Positions 1-7,316 of a DNA stretch of 64,000 bases are shown here, in pieces. The stretch covers positions 310,001 through 374,000 of the forward strand of contig NZ_REFH01000010.1 in NCBI RefSeq assembly GCF_003688495.1. Direction: 5' to 3'. The first letter of the stretch is position 1; each line of letters starts with the position of its first letter. A program made the position numbers and the translations under genes. The notes under the pieces are model-generated. The model made no database searches. It was not told where the DNA came from and saw only the letters and a program-made list of their open reading frames with translations. The DNA comes from Flavobacterium weaverense. Lineage in GTDB: Bacteria; Bacteroidota; Bacteroidia; Flavobacteriales; Flavobacteriaceae.

Positions 1-162
1 TGCCGCAGATGGAACACTAAAATCGATAGCGACGTCAGCATTAGAAAGACCTTCGAAGGTGTTGTTTTCGTCTTTTTTCAAAACGATTTCATGACCTCTT
101 TCAATCGCAATTCTTTCAATCACTTGTCCCATTTTTCCGTATCCTAAAAGCGCAATTTTCAT
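1..162 (-). CDS. dapB: 4-hydroxy-tetrahydrodipicolinate reductase, N-terminal part (cut by window edge)
   Basis: The reverse strand from 162 reads MKIALLGYGKMGQVIERIAI and continues to the window edge, about 54 residues. The opening has the Rossmann-fold nucleotide-binding glycine motif G-Y-G-K-M-G expected of DapB, the NAD(P)H-dependent reductase of the lysine/diaminopimelate pathway. The later stretch VAIDFSVPSA also fits DapB. Placement beside DUF5683, parB and parA is a familiar flavobacterial gene order, which supports the call. The remaining C-terminal part lies outside the window. The start is the only ATG that opens this frame, and the upstream 248 bases are AT-rich without another gene. 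Confidence 0.88.
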   Translation of the reverse strand, partial: MKIALLGYGKMGQVIERIAIERGHEIVLKKDENNTFEGLSNADVAIDFSVPSAA

Positions 163-410
163 TCTTTTATTTTTTTTAATTTTTGTGTAATTTGATATGA
201 CTTAAAGTAAAAACGCTTTAAAGATTCCATTATAATATTCGAACAAAAATTATTCATTCAAAACTTTTTCAATCTTCAGTAATTAAAATAATTTACTACT
301 GTAATTAAAACTAAATCTACTTTCATTAAAAATTATAACTTTCTAATTTTATTCAGAAATTTAATAACGGACATAATTTCTATTACTAATCCATCTTTAT
401 AAGCACTAAA

Positions 411-971
411 CTAAAAGCTATAGTTAAGCGTTAGTCCCACATTTGTTTTGAATGTTACATCGTTAGGATAAAGTACTGGTCTTACTGATAAATTCTCATC
501 AACATTAAATTGGATTAAAGCCGCGTCTACGTTTGCGTCAATAATGTTCAGAGCATAAAAAGCAATTGTAACTAAGGCTGATAAATCACGATTTCTTTGA
601 TAGAACTTTTGCCCAGCGATTAATCTATTGTTGTCTAGAAAAGCCAAGTCATCCGTCACATAGCCCTCAAGTCTACTCTTGTAAGCATCTCTATACTGAT
701 GGTATTTTTTATTATTATCCACATAAAAATAGATACTTGTTCCTAAAGCCCCGTAAACTAAAGGTATTTTCCAATATTTCTTATTATATGCTTGTCCAAG
801 ACCAGGTAATACCGCTGAAAAAAACGCAGCTTTGGCAGGAGTCAATGGATCAATATCTTTAGACTTTAATGTGTCTTTAGCAACTAGAACTCCCTCGGTC
901 TTCGCTTGAGCAAAAACAGTTGCGGTTCCAGTTGTAAGAAAGAATAGAACTATGAATATAATCTTACTCAC
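411..971 (-). CDS. DUF5683 domain protein, exported or membrane-associated
   Basis: This 186-residue protein opens with a hydrophobic signal segment ending near VFAQ (about residue 22), so it is exported or membrane-inserted. A Pro/Gly-rich motif follows (AAFFSAVLPGLGQAYNKKYW, about residues 48-67), which is typical of DUF5683 proteins of Bacteroidota. A short hydrophobic helix follows near residues 70-84 and another near 131-142. The function of the family is not known. The gene abuts parB (they share the base at 971), so the two are probably co-transcribed with parA and followed by dapB. Recognition rests on the motif and the conserved neighbourhood. Confidence 0.75.
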   Translation of the reverse strand: MSKIIFIVLFFLTTGTATVFAQAKTEGVLVAKDTLKSKDIDPLTPAKAAFFSAVLPGLGQAYNKKYWKIPLVYGALGTSIYFYVDNNKKYHQYRDAYKSRLEGYVTDDLAFLDNNRLIAGQKFYQRNRDLSALVTIAFYALNIIDANVDAALIQFNVDENLSVRPVLYPNDVTFKTNVGLTLNYSF

Positions 972-1870
972 TACTCGTTAATTAATTTAATGATTCTGTT
1001 GAAGTCTTCTTCAGAATGGAATGGAATTGTAATTTTTCCTTTGCCATTTCCAGCGACTTTTACATCCACTTTTGTGCCAAAGTAATTTGTAAACTTACTT
1101 TTTTGAGATTCGCCTATTTCAAATGAAGCAGCTTTTGTTTTACTTACTGGCTTTGGTTTTAAGCTTTCTTGGTAATTTTTAACAAGTGCTTCTGTGTCGC
1201 GAACCGAAAGATTTTGACTAACAATTTTTTGATAGATATCAGTTTGTATGTCTTGGTCTTCAATGTTTATAATTGCACGACCGTGACCCATACTGATAAA
1301 ACCGTCGCGAATCCCTGTTTGAATAATTGGATCTAGTTTTAAAAGGCGTAAATAATTTGCAATTGTAGATCGTTTTTTACCAACACGCTCACTCATTTGC
1401 TCCTGTGTCAATTGAATTTCGTCAATCAATCGCTGGTATGAAAGTGCAATCTCGATAGGATCTAAATCATGACGCTGAATGTTTTCCACAAGTGCCATTA
1501 CGAGCGACTCATTGTCATTAGCAATTCTGATGTATGCGGGAACGGTTTTTAATCCAACTAAAGTTGAAGCACGAAGACGTCGTTCACCAGAGATTAATTG
1601 GTATTTATTAAAATCTAATTTTCTAACAGTAATAGGTTGGATTACACCTAATTCCTTGATCGAAGTAGCTAACTCTCTCAATGATTCCTCATTGAAATTA
1701 CTTCTAGGTTGAAATGGATTTATTTCAATAGCTTCAATTTCAAGCTCAATAATATTACCTACAACTTTATCTGCATTTTTATCATCTACAGATTTGATAT
1801 CGTTTTCAGGATCTTTTAGTAATGCCGATAAACCTCTTCCTAAGGCTTGTTTTTTTATTGCTTTTGCCAT
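971..1870 (-). CDS. parB: Chromosome-partitioning protein ParB
   Basis: A 299-residue ParB/Spo0J family protein. The N-terminal ParB nuclease-like fold carries the NPFQPR motif (about residues 51-56) and the CTP-binding GERRLRA motif (about 95-101), followed by ENIQR. A helix-turn-helix region with LTQEQMSERVGKKRSTIANY (about 153-172) binds parS. A C-terminal dimerisation domain ends the protein. In the family, ParB loads on parS, spreads as a CTP-dependent clamp and works with ParA to segregate the chromosome origin. It lies four bases downstream of parA, so the two form an operon. Length is usual for the family. I did not find a clear parS palindrome next to it. Confidence 0.96.
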   Translation of the reverse strand: MAKAIKKQALGRGLSALLKDPENDIKSVDDKNADKVVGNIIELEIEAIEINPFQPRSNFNEESLRELATSIKELGVIQPITVRKLDFNKYQLISGERRLRASTLVGLKTVPAYIRIANDNESLVMALVENIQRHDLDPIEIALSYQRLIDEIQLTQEQMSERVGKKRSTIANYLRLLKLDPIIQTGIRDGFISMGHGRAIINIEDQDIQTDIYQKIVSQNLSVRDTEALVKNYQESLKPKPVSKTKAASFEIGESQKSKFTNYFGTKVDVKVAGNGKGKITIPFHSEEDFNRIIKLINE

Positions 1871-1874
1871 AAAA

Positions 1875-2642
1875 CTATTTGCTGTTTTTCTTGATAACTT
1901 CCTGAGCTAAGTGGAGGTAATTAGTTGCGCCTTTGCTAGTTGCATCATAATTGATAATGCTTTCGCCAAAACTTGGTGCTTCGCTTAATTTCACATTTCT
2001 TTGAATAATTGTGTCAAAAACCATATCGTTAAAATGCTTTTGAACCTCTTCAACCACTTGATTCGATAAACGTAATCTAGAGTCAAACATGGTTAAAAGT
2101 AATCCTTCAATATCTAAGTCTGGATTGTGTATTTTTTGGATACTTTTTATCGTATTTAATAATTTTCCTAAACCTTCTAAGGCAAAATATTCACATTGAA
2201 TTGGAATAATAACGGAATCGGCTGCAGTAAGAGCATTCAATGTTAATAGTCCTAGTGATGGTGCACAATCAATAATGATAAAGTCATAGTCATCTTTCAC
2301 GCTTTCTAATGCTTGTTTAAGCATATATTCACGATTTTCTTTATCGACTAATTCTATTTCAATGGCAACAAGATCGATATGTGAAGGAATAACATCAACG
2401 TTTATAGCGGAACATTTGATTATAGCCTCTTTAGGAGTGTTACTATGTTCCAGAATTTGATACGTACCAATGACAACAGACTCAACGTCAATTCCCAATC
2501 CAGAACTGGCATTTGCCTGTGGATCAGCATCAATAAGAAGTACTTTTTTTTCTAAAACGCCTAATGAAGCGGCAAGATTAACTGATGTTGTAGTCTTTCC
2601 AACGCCTCCTTTTTGATTAGCAATCGCAATGATTTTGCCCAT
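1875..2642 (-). CDS. parA: Chromosome-partitioning ATPase ParA (Soj)
   Basis: A 255-residue ParA/MinD-type ATPase. The deviant Walker A motif KGGVGKTT is at residues 11-18, with the signature lysine K11 typical of the family. Walker A' (LLIDADPQAN) and Walker B (FIIIDCAPSLG) follow. It is a cytoplasmic ATPase that binds nucleoid DNA and is cycled by ParB during chromosome segregation. It is the first gene of the parA-parB-DUF5683 series on the minus strand. The start follows directly after an AT-rich leader, and the length matches chromosomal Soj proteins. Nothing is unusual in the sequence. Confidence 0.96.
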   Translation of the reverse strand: MGKIIAIANQKGGVGKTTTSVNLAASLGVLEKKVLLIDADPQANASSGLGIDVESVVIGTYQILEHSNTPKEAIIKCSAINVDVIPSHIDLVAIEIELVDKENREYMLKQALESVKDDYDFIIIDCAPSLGLLTLNALTAADSVIIPIQCEYFALEGLGKLLNTIKSIQKIHNPDLDIEGLLLTMFDSRLRLSNQVVEEVQKHFNDMVFDTIIQRNVKLSEAPSFGESIINYDATSKGATNYLHLAQEVIKKNSK

Positions 2643-3179
2643 TTATTTTTGTAAATTTTGAACCGTAAAAATACAATTATTTATGGTTTCTAAAAATCTA
2701 TTTTGCAAACATTTCTTAATGTCTGATTCCTTGCTGATTGATGATTTTTAATTCTATCGACGATTAATTTTTAAAGGAGCTATTCCAGCTATACACTTCA
2801 AGTTCTCGCGCTGATTCCTGTTTTTTCTAAAGCCTTAAAAGGAGCTCGCTCCGGTCGCTCTTTTCTGTCAAGAAAAAATGGAATGTGATCGAAGCTTTTC
2901 GCTACGATCTGGGCTAGGAATTGAGTGATAATTCTAAGTACTTTAGTATTTTGGAGTTTTTATGACTCTCGAACATAGATTCAATCAGAAATACCAAAAT
3001 TCAGGTTTGTCTAAATCTTTAAACATAATGTAGTTAACTAATAAGAAGACTTATACTATAGATTAAATGCATGTAATTGCTATGGATTAAAAGTATGTAA
3101 AGATTGCACAGAAATCAGAAAGTATCTTCGCTGCGTCTCAAGTTCAAGTTTTAGGTCTAAAAATAGGGGTACAAAAAAA
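2643..3179. other. Gene-free stretch upstream of parA
   Basis: No convincing ORF was found. The left part should hold the parA promoter. The middle holds the dispersed repeat at 2776-2918. From 2919 to 3179 I see only AT-rich sequence leading into the 369-bp tandem array. Confidence 0.6.
2776..2918. repeat. Dispersed palindromic (REP-like) intergenic repeat, copy 1
   Basis: The ends read GGAGCTATTCC-GCT at the left and ATCTGGGCTAGG at the right. A copy with the same ends is at 9479-9560. The interior contains self-complementary stretches around TTTCTGTCAAGAAA. Elements with these ends (GGAGCTATT...ATC-GGGCTAG) are common in intergenic regions of Flavobacterium; that is my recollection of the group, not a search. 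It is non-coding. Confidence 0.6.
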
Positions 3180-3206
3180 GCCGAACATTGCTGTTCGGCT
3201 TTTTGT

Positions 3207-3254
3207 CGGGGTGGCAGGATTCGAACCTGCGGCCTTCCCGCCATTGCGGGACGC
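3207..3254 (-). pseudogene. tRNA-Pro 3' fragment, unit 1
   Basis: The first about 28 bases match the 3' end (T arm and acceptor) of the tRNA-Pro at 4314-4387. The anticodon arm is replaced by a CCCGC/GCGGG hairpin, so this is not a functional tRNA. Confidence 0.85.
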
Positions 3255-3278
3255 TGTAGCTGAGTTTTTGGTTGAACT

Positions 3279-3527
3279 TTATAATAATCTAATATCTTCT
3301 AAATATCTTTTGGCTCCTCTTTTTTTAATTTTTGTTTCTAATTTCACTGCTTGAGAACGATCAACCAATTCAATTTTATAAATTAATTCCCAAGGTTTTC
3401 CATATTTCGTTGATAGACTCAAACCAGCGTTATGTCTATATAATCTGTTTTCTAGATTATCTGTTTGCCCAGTGTAGAATTTTAAAGAAGTATTACTAAA
3501 AAGGATATAAACCACATACATATGCAT
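3279..3527 (-). CDS. GIY-YIG family endonuclease (small, UPF0213-like), unit 1
   Basis: An 82- to 85-residue GIY-YIG domain protein. The hallmark reads YVVYIL near the start and YTGQTDNLENRLYRHN about 20 residues later (a GIY-YIG variant), followed by the conserved E in KPWELIYKIE and the basic tail KKRGAKRYLEDI. The family cuts DNA as single-domain nucleases, and some members are homing-type. I place the start at MHMYVV (3527) or MYVV (3521), because the longer frame begins inside the tRNA terminator hairpin at 3549-3568. It is the most diverged of three tandem copies (N, Y, Q changes against the others) but keeps an open frame. Confidence 0.82.
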   Translation of the reverse strand: MHMYVVYILFSNTSLKFYTGQTDNLENRLYRHNAGLSLSTKYGKPWELIYKIELVDRSQAVKLETKIKKRGAKRYLEDIRLL

Positions 3528-3575
3528 TAAATTATCATTACAAAAAAAGCCGAACATTGCTGTTCGGCTTTTTGT

Positions 3576-3623
3576 CGGGGTGGCAAGATTCGAACCTGCG
3601 GCCTTCCCGCCATTGCGGGACGC
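3576..3623 (-). pseudogene. tRNA-Pro 3' fragment, unit 2
   Basis: Same structure as the unit 1 fragment, exactly 369 bases further on, with one change in the T-arm region (GGCAAGATTC against GGCAGGATTC). It is not a complete tRNA. Confidence 0.85.
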
Positions 3624-3647
3624 AATAGGTGAGTGTTACGTTGAATT

Positions 3648-3896
3648 TTATAAGAATTTAATATCTTCTAAATATCTTTTAGCTCCTCATTTTTTAATTT
3701 TAGTTTCTAATTGCACCGCGTGCGAACGATCAACCAATCCAATTTTATAAATTAGTTCCCAAGGTTTTCCATATTTAGTTGATAGACTCAAACCAGCGTT
3801 ATGTCTGTGTAATCTGTTTTCTAGATTATCAGTTTGCCTTGTGTAGAATTTTAAAGAAGTTCTACTAAAAAGGATATAAACCACATACATATGCAT
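3648..3896 (-). pseudogene. GIY-YIG endonuclease, unit 2, truncated by a nonsense codon
   Basis: This is the second copy of the tandem GIY-YIG gene, starting at 3896 by alignment with unit 3. The frame stops at 3687-3689 with TGA, where the other copies have AGA (arginine of KKRGAKRY). Sequence beyond the stop still encodes the RGAKRYLEDI-like tail down to about 3648. The catalytic core (YVVYIL and the downstream motif) is intact, although the glycine of YTGQ is changed to R. The loss of the last 13 residues and the G-to-R change suggest a decaying copy. Confidence 0.8.
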
Positions 3897-3944
3897 TAAA
3901 TTATCATTACAAAAAAAGCCGAACATTGCTGTTCGGCTTTTTGT

Positions 3945-3992
3945 CGGGGTGGCAGGATTCGAACCCTTGGTCTTCCCGCCATTGCGGGACGC
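3945..3992 (-). pseudogene. tRNA-Pro 3' fragment, unit 3, diverged
   Basis: This fragment lies 369 bases before the intact tRNA-Pro 3' end. The acceptor half matches (CGGGGTGGCAGGATTCGAAC), but the T-stem partner has changed (CCTTGGTC in place of CTGCGGCC), so the stem no longer pairs. The CCCGC/GCGGG hairpin follows as in the other units. Confidence 0.8.
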
Positions 3993-4016
3993 AATGGGTG
4001 GGTGTTTCGTTGAATT

Positions 4017-4265
4017 TTATAAGAATTTAATATCTTCTAAATATCTTTTAGCTCCTCTTTTTTTAATTTTACTTTCTAATTGCAAGGCGTGCGAACGATC
4101 AACCAATTCAATTTTATAAATTAATTCCCAAGGTTTTCCATATTTAGTTGATAGACTCAAACCAGCGTTATGTCTGTGTAATCTGTTTTCTAGATTATCA
4201 GTTTGCCCTGTGTAGAATTTTAAAGAAGTTCTACTAAAAAGGATATAAACCACATACATATGCAT
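4017..4265 (-). CDS. GIY-YIG family endonuclease, unit 3 (next to tRNA-Pro)
   Basis: The third copy, 82-85 residues, lies just downstream of the intact tRNA-Pro and its terminator. It has YVVYIL, YTGQTDNLENRLHRHN and the KKRGAKRYLEDI tail, so the core and the glycine of the second motif are intact. The open frame can be extended upstream through the terminator and tRNA-Pro, but that is a reading-frame accident, so I start at MHMYVV (4265) or MYVV (4259). The position suggests expression, if any, by read-through from the tRNA-Pro promoter. It is the best preserved copy and a likely source of the tandem array. Confidence 0.82.
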   Translation of the reverse strand: MHMYVVYILFSRTSLKFYTGQTDNLENRLHRHNAGLSLSTKYGKPWELIYKIELVDRSHALQLESKIKKRGAKRYLEDIKFL

Positions 4266-4279
4266 TAAATTATCATTAC

Positions 4280-4306
4280 AAAAAAAGCCGAACATTGCTG
4301 TTCGGC
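4280..4306 (-). terminator. Intrinsic terminator of tRNA-Pro
   Basis: The stem GCCGAACA/TGTTCGGC (4287-4306) is followed on the minus strand by seven T residues (4280-4286). It lies eight bases after the tRNA-Pro 3' end. Identical copies occur at 3180-3199, 3549-3568 and 3918-3937 inside the repeat array. Confidence 0.85.
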
Positions 4307-4313
4307 TTTTTGT

Positions 4314-4387
4314 CGGGGTGGCAGGATTCGAACCTGCGGCCTCCTGCTCCCAAAGCAGGCGCGATAACCGAGCTACGCTACACCCCG
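4314..4387 (-). tRNA. tRNA-Pro (anticodon UGG)
   Basis: The reverse strand folds as a 74-base tRNA. The acceptor pairs CGGGGTG with CACCCCG, the anticodon stem is CTGCT/AGCAG with loop TTTGGGA (anticodon TGG), and the T arm is GCAGGTTCGAATCCTGC. CCA is not encoded. It is the full-length member next to the array of 3' fragments. Confidence 0.95.
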
Positions 4388-4481
4388 TAATCGGGTGCAA
4401 ATGTAAAACTTTTTTTTTGTTTCACAAGGAATAATACTAAATTGATTGTGATTATTTGAAAATAGCTAAATGTGATTGTTT

Positions 4482-4516
4482 TTTGAGCTTAATTTTTAAT
4501 AAAAAACATACATTTG
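4482..4516 (+). promoter_or_regulatory. Bacteroidota-type promoter of trxB
   Basis: A -33 TTTG (4482-4485) and a -7 TACATTTG (4509-4516) match the TTTG/TAnnTTTG pattern of Bacteroidota sigma-ABfr. The spacing of 23 is slightly long. The start codon is 31 bases after the -7 box. Confidence 0.6.
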
Positions 4517-4546
4517 CAGCACTAAAAATTATAATACAATCGTACT

Positions 4547-5494
4547 ATGTCTGATACAATCGAAAAATTAAAATGTCTTATTATAGGTTCTGGTCCCGCA
4601 GGTTATACTGCTGCAATTTATGCTGCTAGAGCTAACATGTTTCCGGTTTTATATCAAGGAATGCAACCTGGAGGCCAACTAACCACAACCAATGAAGTGG
4701 AGAACTGGCCAGGTAATCCTGAAGGAATAACTGGACCTGAAATGATGGTTGGACTTCAAGCACAAGCAGAGCGTTTTGGTACTGATGTGCGTGACGGTTG
4801 GGCTACCAAAGTTGATTTTTCAGGAGATATTTTTAAAGTATGGATTAATGGAGAGAAAGAATTACACTGTGAATCAGTAATTATTTCGACAGGAGCTTCA
4901 GCTAAATATTTAGGTTTACCTTCTGAACAACATTACTTGAAAATGGGTGGTGGTGTTTCTGCTTGTGCAGTTTGCGATGGCTTTTTCTACAGAAATCAAG
5001 AAGTAGTAATTGTAGGTGCAGGAGATTCAGCATGTGAAGAAGCACATTATTTATCTAAGCTTTGTAAAAAAGTAACGATGCTAGTGCGTAGTGAAAAATT
5101 TAGAGCTTCTAAAATTATGGAAGCGCGTGTTCGTAAAACGGAAAATATTACGATCTTAATGAATCACGATACGATTGAAGTTTTAGGAGACGAGCAAGTA
5201 GTAACAGGTGTAAAAGCTTTAAATAAAACTACTAACGAAACTTTTGAGATTCCAGCAACTGGTTTCTTCGTAGCTATTGGGCACAAACCAAATACAGATA
5301 TTTTTAAAGAATATATTTCACTGGATGAAACAGGTTATATTATTAATACTCCTGGAAGCTCGAAAACTAATGTAGAAGGTGTATTTGTAGCAGGAGATGC
5401 TGCAGATCACGTTTATCGTCAGGCGATTACCGCTGCAGGTACTGGTTGTATGGCTGCTCTAGATGCTGAAAGATATTTAGCTGCAAAGGAGTAA
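4547..5494 (+). CDS. trxB: Thioredoxin-disulfide reductase
   Basis: A 315-residue FAD/NADPH flavoenzyme that reduces thioredoxin. The FAD-binding motif GSGPAGYTAA is near residues 14-23. The redox-active pair is ACAVC within the VSACAVCDGFF segment (about residues 137-147), the NADPH motif is GAGDSACEEA (about 161-170), and the C-terminal FAD motif is VFVAGDAAD (about 280-288). All parts of a bacterial TrxB are present and the length is normal. It stands alone, with a promoter at 4482-4516 and a strong terminator at 5521-5546. It acts in the cytoplasm in disulfide reduction and oxidative-stress defence. Confidence 0.97.
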   Translation: MSDTIEKLKCLIIGSGPAGYTAAIYAARANMFPVLYQGMQPGGQLTTTNEVENWPGNPEGITGPEMMVGLQAQAERFGTDVRDGWATKVDFSGDIFKVWINGEKELHCESVIISTGASAKYLGLPSEQHYLKMGGGVSACAVCDGFFYRNQEVVIVGAGDSACEEAHYLSKLCKKVTMLVRSEKFRASKIMEARVRKTENITILMNHDTIEVLGDEQVVTGVKALNKTTNETFEIPATGFFVAIGHKPNTDIFKEYISLDETGYIINTPGSSKTNVEGVFVAGDAADHVYRQAITAAGTGCMAALDAERYLAAKE

Positions 5495-5520
5495 TCTTCA
5501 TATCATATAAGTAAATAAAA

Positions 5521-5553
5521 AGTCCCAATTTTTTAAAATTGGGACTTTTTATT
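5521..5553 (+). terminator. Intrinsic terminator of trxB
   Basis: The stem AGTCCCAATT/AATTGGGACT (5521-5546) is followed by TTTTTATTT on the plus strand. A-rich sequence before it may let it also work on the minus strand. Confidence 0.85.
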
Positions 5554-5658
5554 TATAGCTAATCTTCATTTACGTAGATATTTGGAATGAGTTTAAGATA
5601 TTCAAATTAAAGTAAATATAACTTCGATCCTAATTTTAACCTCTTTGTAAAAGAGGCT

Positions 5659-6492
5659 CTATTTCAGCTTCTTGATCAATTTAGCTTCATCAGCAAATTT
5701 GCGCATCTCTATTTTAGGATTACCTAAAAGTTGGATTTCTGATTTATTAGTAGCGTCGATTATTACCTCTTTTTCGACAAATAAGCTACAGTTGGTATAA
5801 CTTTCGGTTTTTATTTCAGCGTTTTTTGTGACAAATTTGTTAGCGGTCAACGCTGAGTTATTATCAAGTCTCACTAATGTGCTTGTTGCATTTCCTTCTA
5901 TTGAAGCAGTTGTTTTTTGATATTGATCTATTTTTAAAATAGAAGTACTGATTAACGCTTTTAAAGTTGCGTTTTTATTTAATTCAACTGTAGTATTATC
6001 TGATTTTAGATTGAGCTCTGTTTTCGTTTTGTCGCCTGCTTGAAGTAAAAAATCTTTGGTATTAGCATTAACAAATAATTTCGAGGCATCTTGCGCCTTT
6101 ATAGTTACTGAGTTCAATAATAGTTCTTGAATTGCATTAATTGAAGACTCATTTTTTGAAGTAATTAGGTTTAAATTATCAGTATAAGTGACTCTTACAA
6201 TCATTTTTTTGTAATTGCTAGCATGTTTAGTAGTGAAAATTCGTAATGTATTATCATATTGATCAATCGAAATAATATCCTGTAAATTTTCGTCGGCTTC
6301 AATTTTTAATTCTGCTCGTTCGCCTCTTTCTAAGTGAATTTCAAGATTGTCCTCCACAATAAGAGCAGTAAATTTATTTATTTCTCTACGCTCTGTGGTT
6401 ACTGTTTTTGACCCTTTTATTTTTTCCTTCTTTTGTGCGAAAGTTAGCGTTGTAAAAAAAACGAGTAGGAGTATGGTGCTGTATTTTTTCAT
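5659..6492 (-). CDS. Exported DUF2807 (putative auto-transporter adhesin head, GIN) protein
   Basis: A 277-residue protein from the start MKKYSTILLLVFFTTLTFAQ, a clear signal peptide. The longer frame begins 15 codons upstream in MDDFSIF, but the -7 box at 6516-6523 lies inside that extension, so the shorter start is better. The mature part is a beta-helix-like DUF2807 domain, with the opening motif FTALIVEDNLEIHLERGER that recurs in this family and repeated short T/S/N-rich strands. It is related to the neighbour at 6574-7314 (FKSIEVNNSLEVIIEQGD). The function is unknown; such proteins are usually envelope-located in Bacteroidota. It has its own promoter and is separated from the upstream operon by a hairpin. 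Confidence 0.75.
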   Translation of the reverse strand: MKKYSTILLLVFFTTLTFAQKKEKIKGSKTVTTERREINKFTALIVEDNLEIHLERGERAELKIEADENLQDIISIDQYDNTLRIFTTKHASNYKKMIVRVTYTDNLNLITSKNESSINAIQELLLNSVTIKAQDASKLFVNANTKDFLLQAGDKTKTELNLKSDNTTVELNKNATLKALISTSILKIDQYQKTTASIEGNATSTLVRLDNNSALTANKFVTKNAEIKTESYTNCSLFVEKEVIIDATNKSEIQLLGNPKIEMRKFADEAKLIKKLK

Positions 6493-6515
6493 GATAATAA
6501 CAATTAGCGGAATTA

Positions 6516-6523
6516 CAAATATA
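6516..6523 (-). promoter_or_regulatory. -7 box of the DUF2807 gene
   Basis: TATATTTG on the minus strand, a match to TAnnTTTG, 24 bases before the ATG at 6492. No convincing -33 box was seen, because it would fall in the terminator stem. Confidence 0.45.
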
Positions 6524-6557
6524 GAAAAATCATCCACTTTTGGTGGATGATTTTTCT
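6523..6557. terminator. Symmetrical hairpin between the two DUF2807 genes
   Basis: A 15-base perfect stem, AGAAAAATCATCCAC with GTGGATGATTTTTCT, and a five-base loop. T runs on both strands make it a likely bidirectional terminator for the PadR-PspC-DUF2807 operon. Confidence 0.75.
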
Positions 6558-6573
6558 ATAATACTAAATAATG

Positions 6574-7314
6574 TTATTTTCTACTTACGCTTCCGCCAGA
6601 ACTGACATGTTTTTGAATCGTTTTAGGTTGGACTTCATAAGTAATGCTTCCACCACTAGATGCTTCTGCAACTAAATTTACAATTGGGTAAACAGTAATA
6701 CTTGCTCCACTTGATACATCAGCATCGACTTCGTTTGCTAGGAGCGCTTTTGCTATAATTTCACTTCCACTAGAGGCATTAGTTTTCAGCTTTAAAGCTT
6801 TTCCATTAATAGTAATACTACTTCCACTGCTTGTATCACAGCTGATATTTTCTGATTCAATGGAGATGTTAATAGATCCAGCACTTGAAGAACTCAATCG
6901 GATACTTTCTCCCTTAAGAACATTTTTGCTTGTGATTGTTGAGTTAGTTGTAGACTCTAATTCTTCAACTATAGGCATTTTAACAGTTATCTTTTTCGAA
7001 GTCATGTCCATGAAAGAGTTCTTATCACTTGAAATAACGAGCGTTCCATTTTCGATCTCCGTCTTAATATGCTTTTGAAAATTATCGTCAGCTTCTACTA
7101 TTATTTCGATTTTATCTCCTTGTTCAATAATTACTTCTAGAGAATTGTTGACTTCAATACTTTTAAAATCACCATCAATGGTTCTTTTTTCGATTGTGAC
7201 ATTTCCGCTTCCTTTTATTGCGTTTAAACTTAATGATTGGTTACAAGATGCAAAAAGTACAGCAGCTAGAGTAACTAAAATAAATTTTGTGATTAACGTG
7301 ATTATTTTTAGCAT
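6574..7314 (-). CDS. DUF2807 (head GIN domain) lipoprotein
   Basis: A 246-residue protein with a lipoprotein signal (hydrophobic stretch then LFASCNQS, the Cys at about residue 23). The domain begins FKSIEVNNSLEVIIEQGDKI and contains repeated SSG motifs (SSSSAGSINI, TSSGSSITI, ASSGSEI, SSGASITV, SSGGSI). These suggest a right-handed beta-helix with stacked Ser/Gly turns, as in the DUF2807 family. It is two bases from the PspC gene, so it is co-transcribed with PadR and PspC. This gene set in Bacteroidota is thought to respond to envelope conditions, and the role is inferred only. The start ATG at 7314 overlaps nothing and suits the signal peptide. Confidence 0.78.
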   Translation of the reverse strand: MLKIITLITKFILVTLAAVLFASCNQSLSLNAIKGSGNVTIEKRTIDGDFKSIEVNNSLEVIIEQGDKIEIIVEADDNFQKHIKTEIENGTLVISSDKNSFMDMTSKKITVKMPIVEELESTTNSTITSKNVLKGESIRLSSSSAGSINISIESENISCDTSSGSSITINGKALKLKTNASSGSEIIAKALLANEVDADVSSGASITVYPIVNLVAEASSGGSITYEVQPKTIQKHVSSGGSVSRK

Positions 7315-7316
7315 GA

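Larger units (their letters stand above)
3180..4286. repeat. 369-bp tandem repeat, three units
   Basis: The hairpin GCCGAACATTGCTGTTCGGC starts at 3180, 3549, 3918 and 4287, so the period is exactly 369 bases three times over. Each unit holds, in plus order, a terminator hairpin, a 3' fragment of tRNA-Pro, a small hairpin (CCCGCCATTGCGGG), and a GIY-YIG ORF on the minus strand. The fourth hairpin belongs to the intact tRNA-Pro at 4314-4387. Units differ by point changes, with the leftmost unit most diverged. Confidence 0.93.

Noticed and set aside
2643..3179. parS site next to parA
   Set aside because: I saw no match to the usual parS palindrome (GTTCCACGTGGAAC-like) in this stretch.
4017..4400. 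127-residue protein running through tRNA-Pro and its terminator
   Set aside because: The extra N-terminus is a translation of the tRNA gene and terminator; the GIY-YIG part starts at 4265 or 4259.
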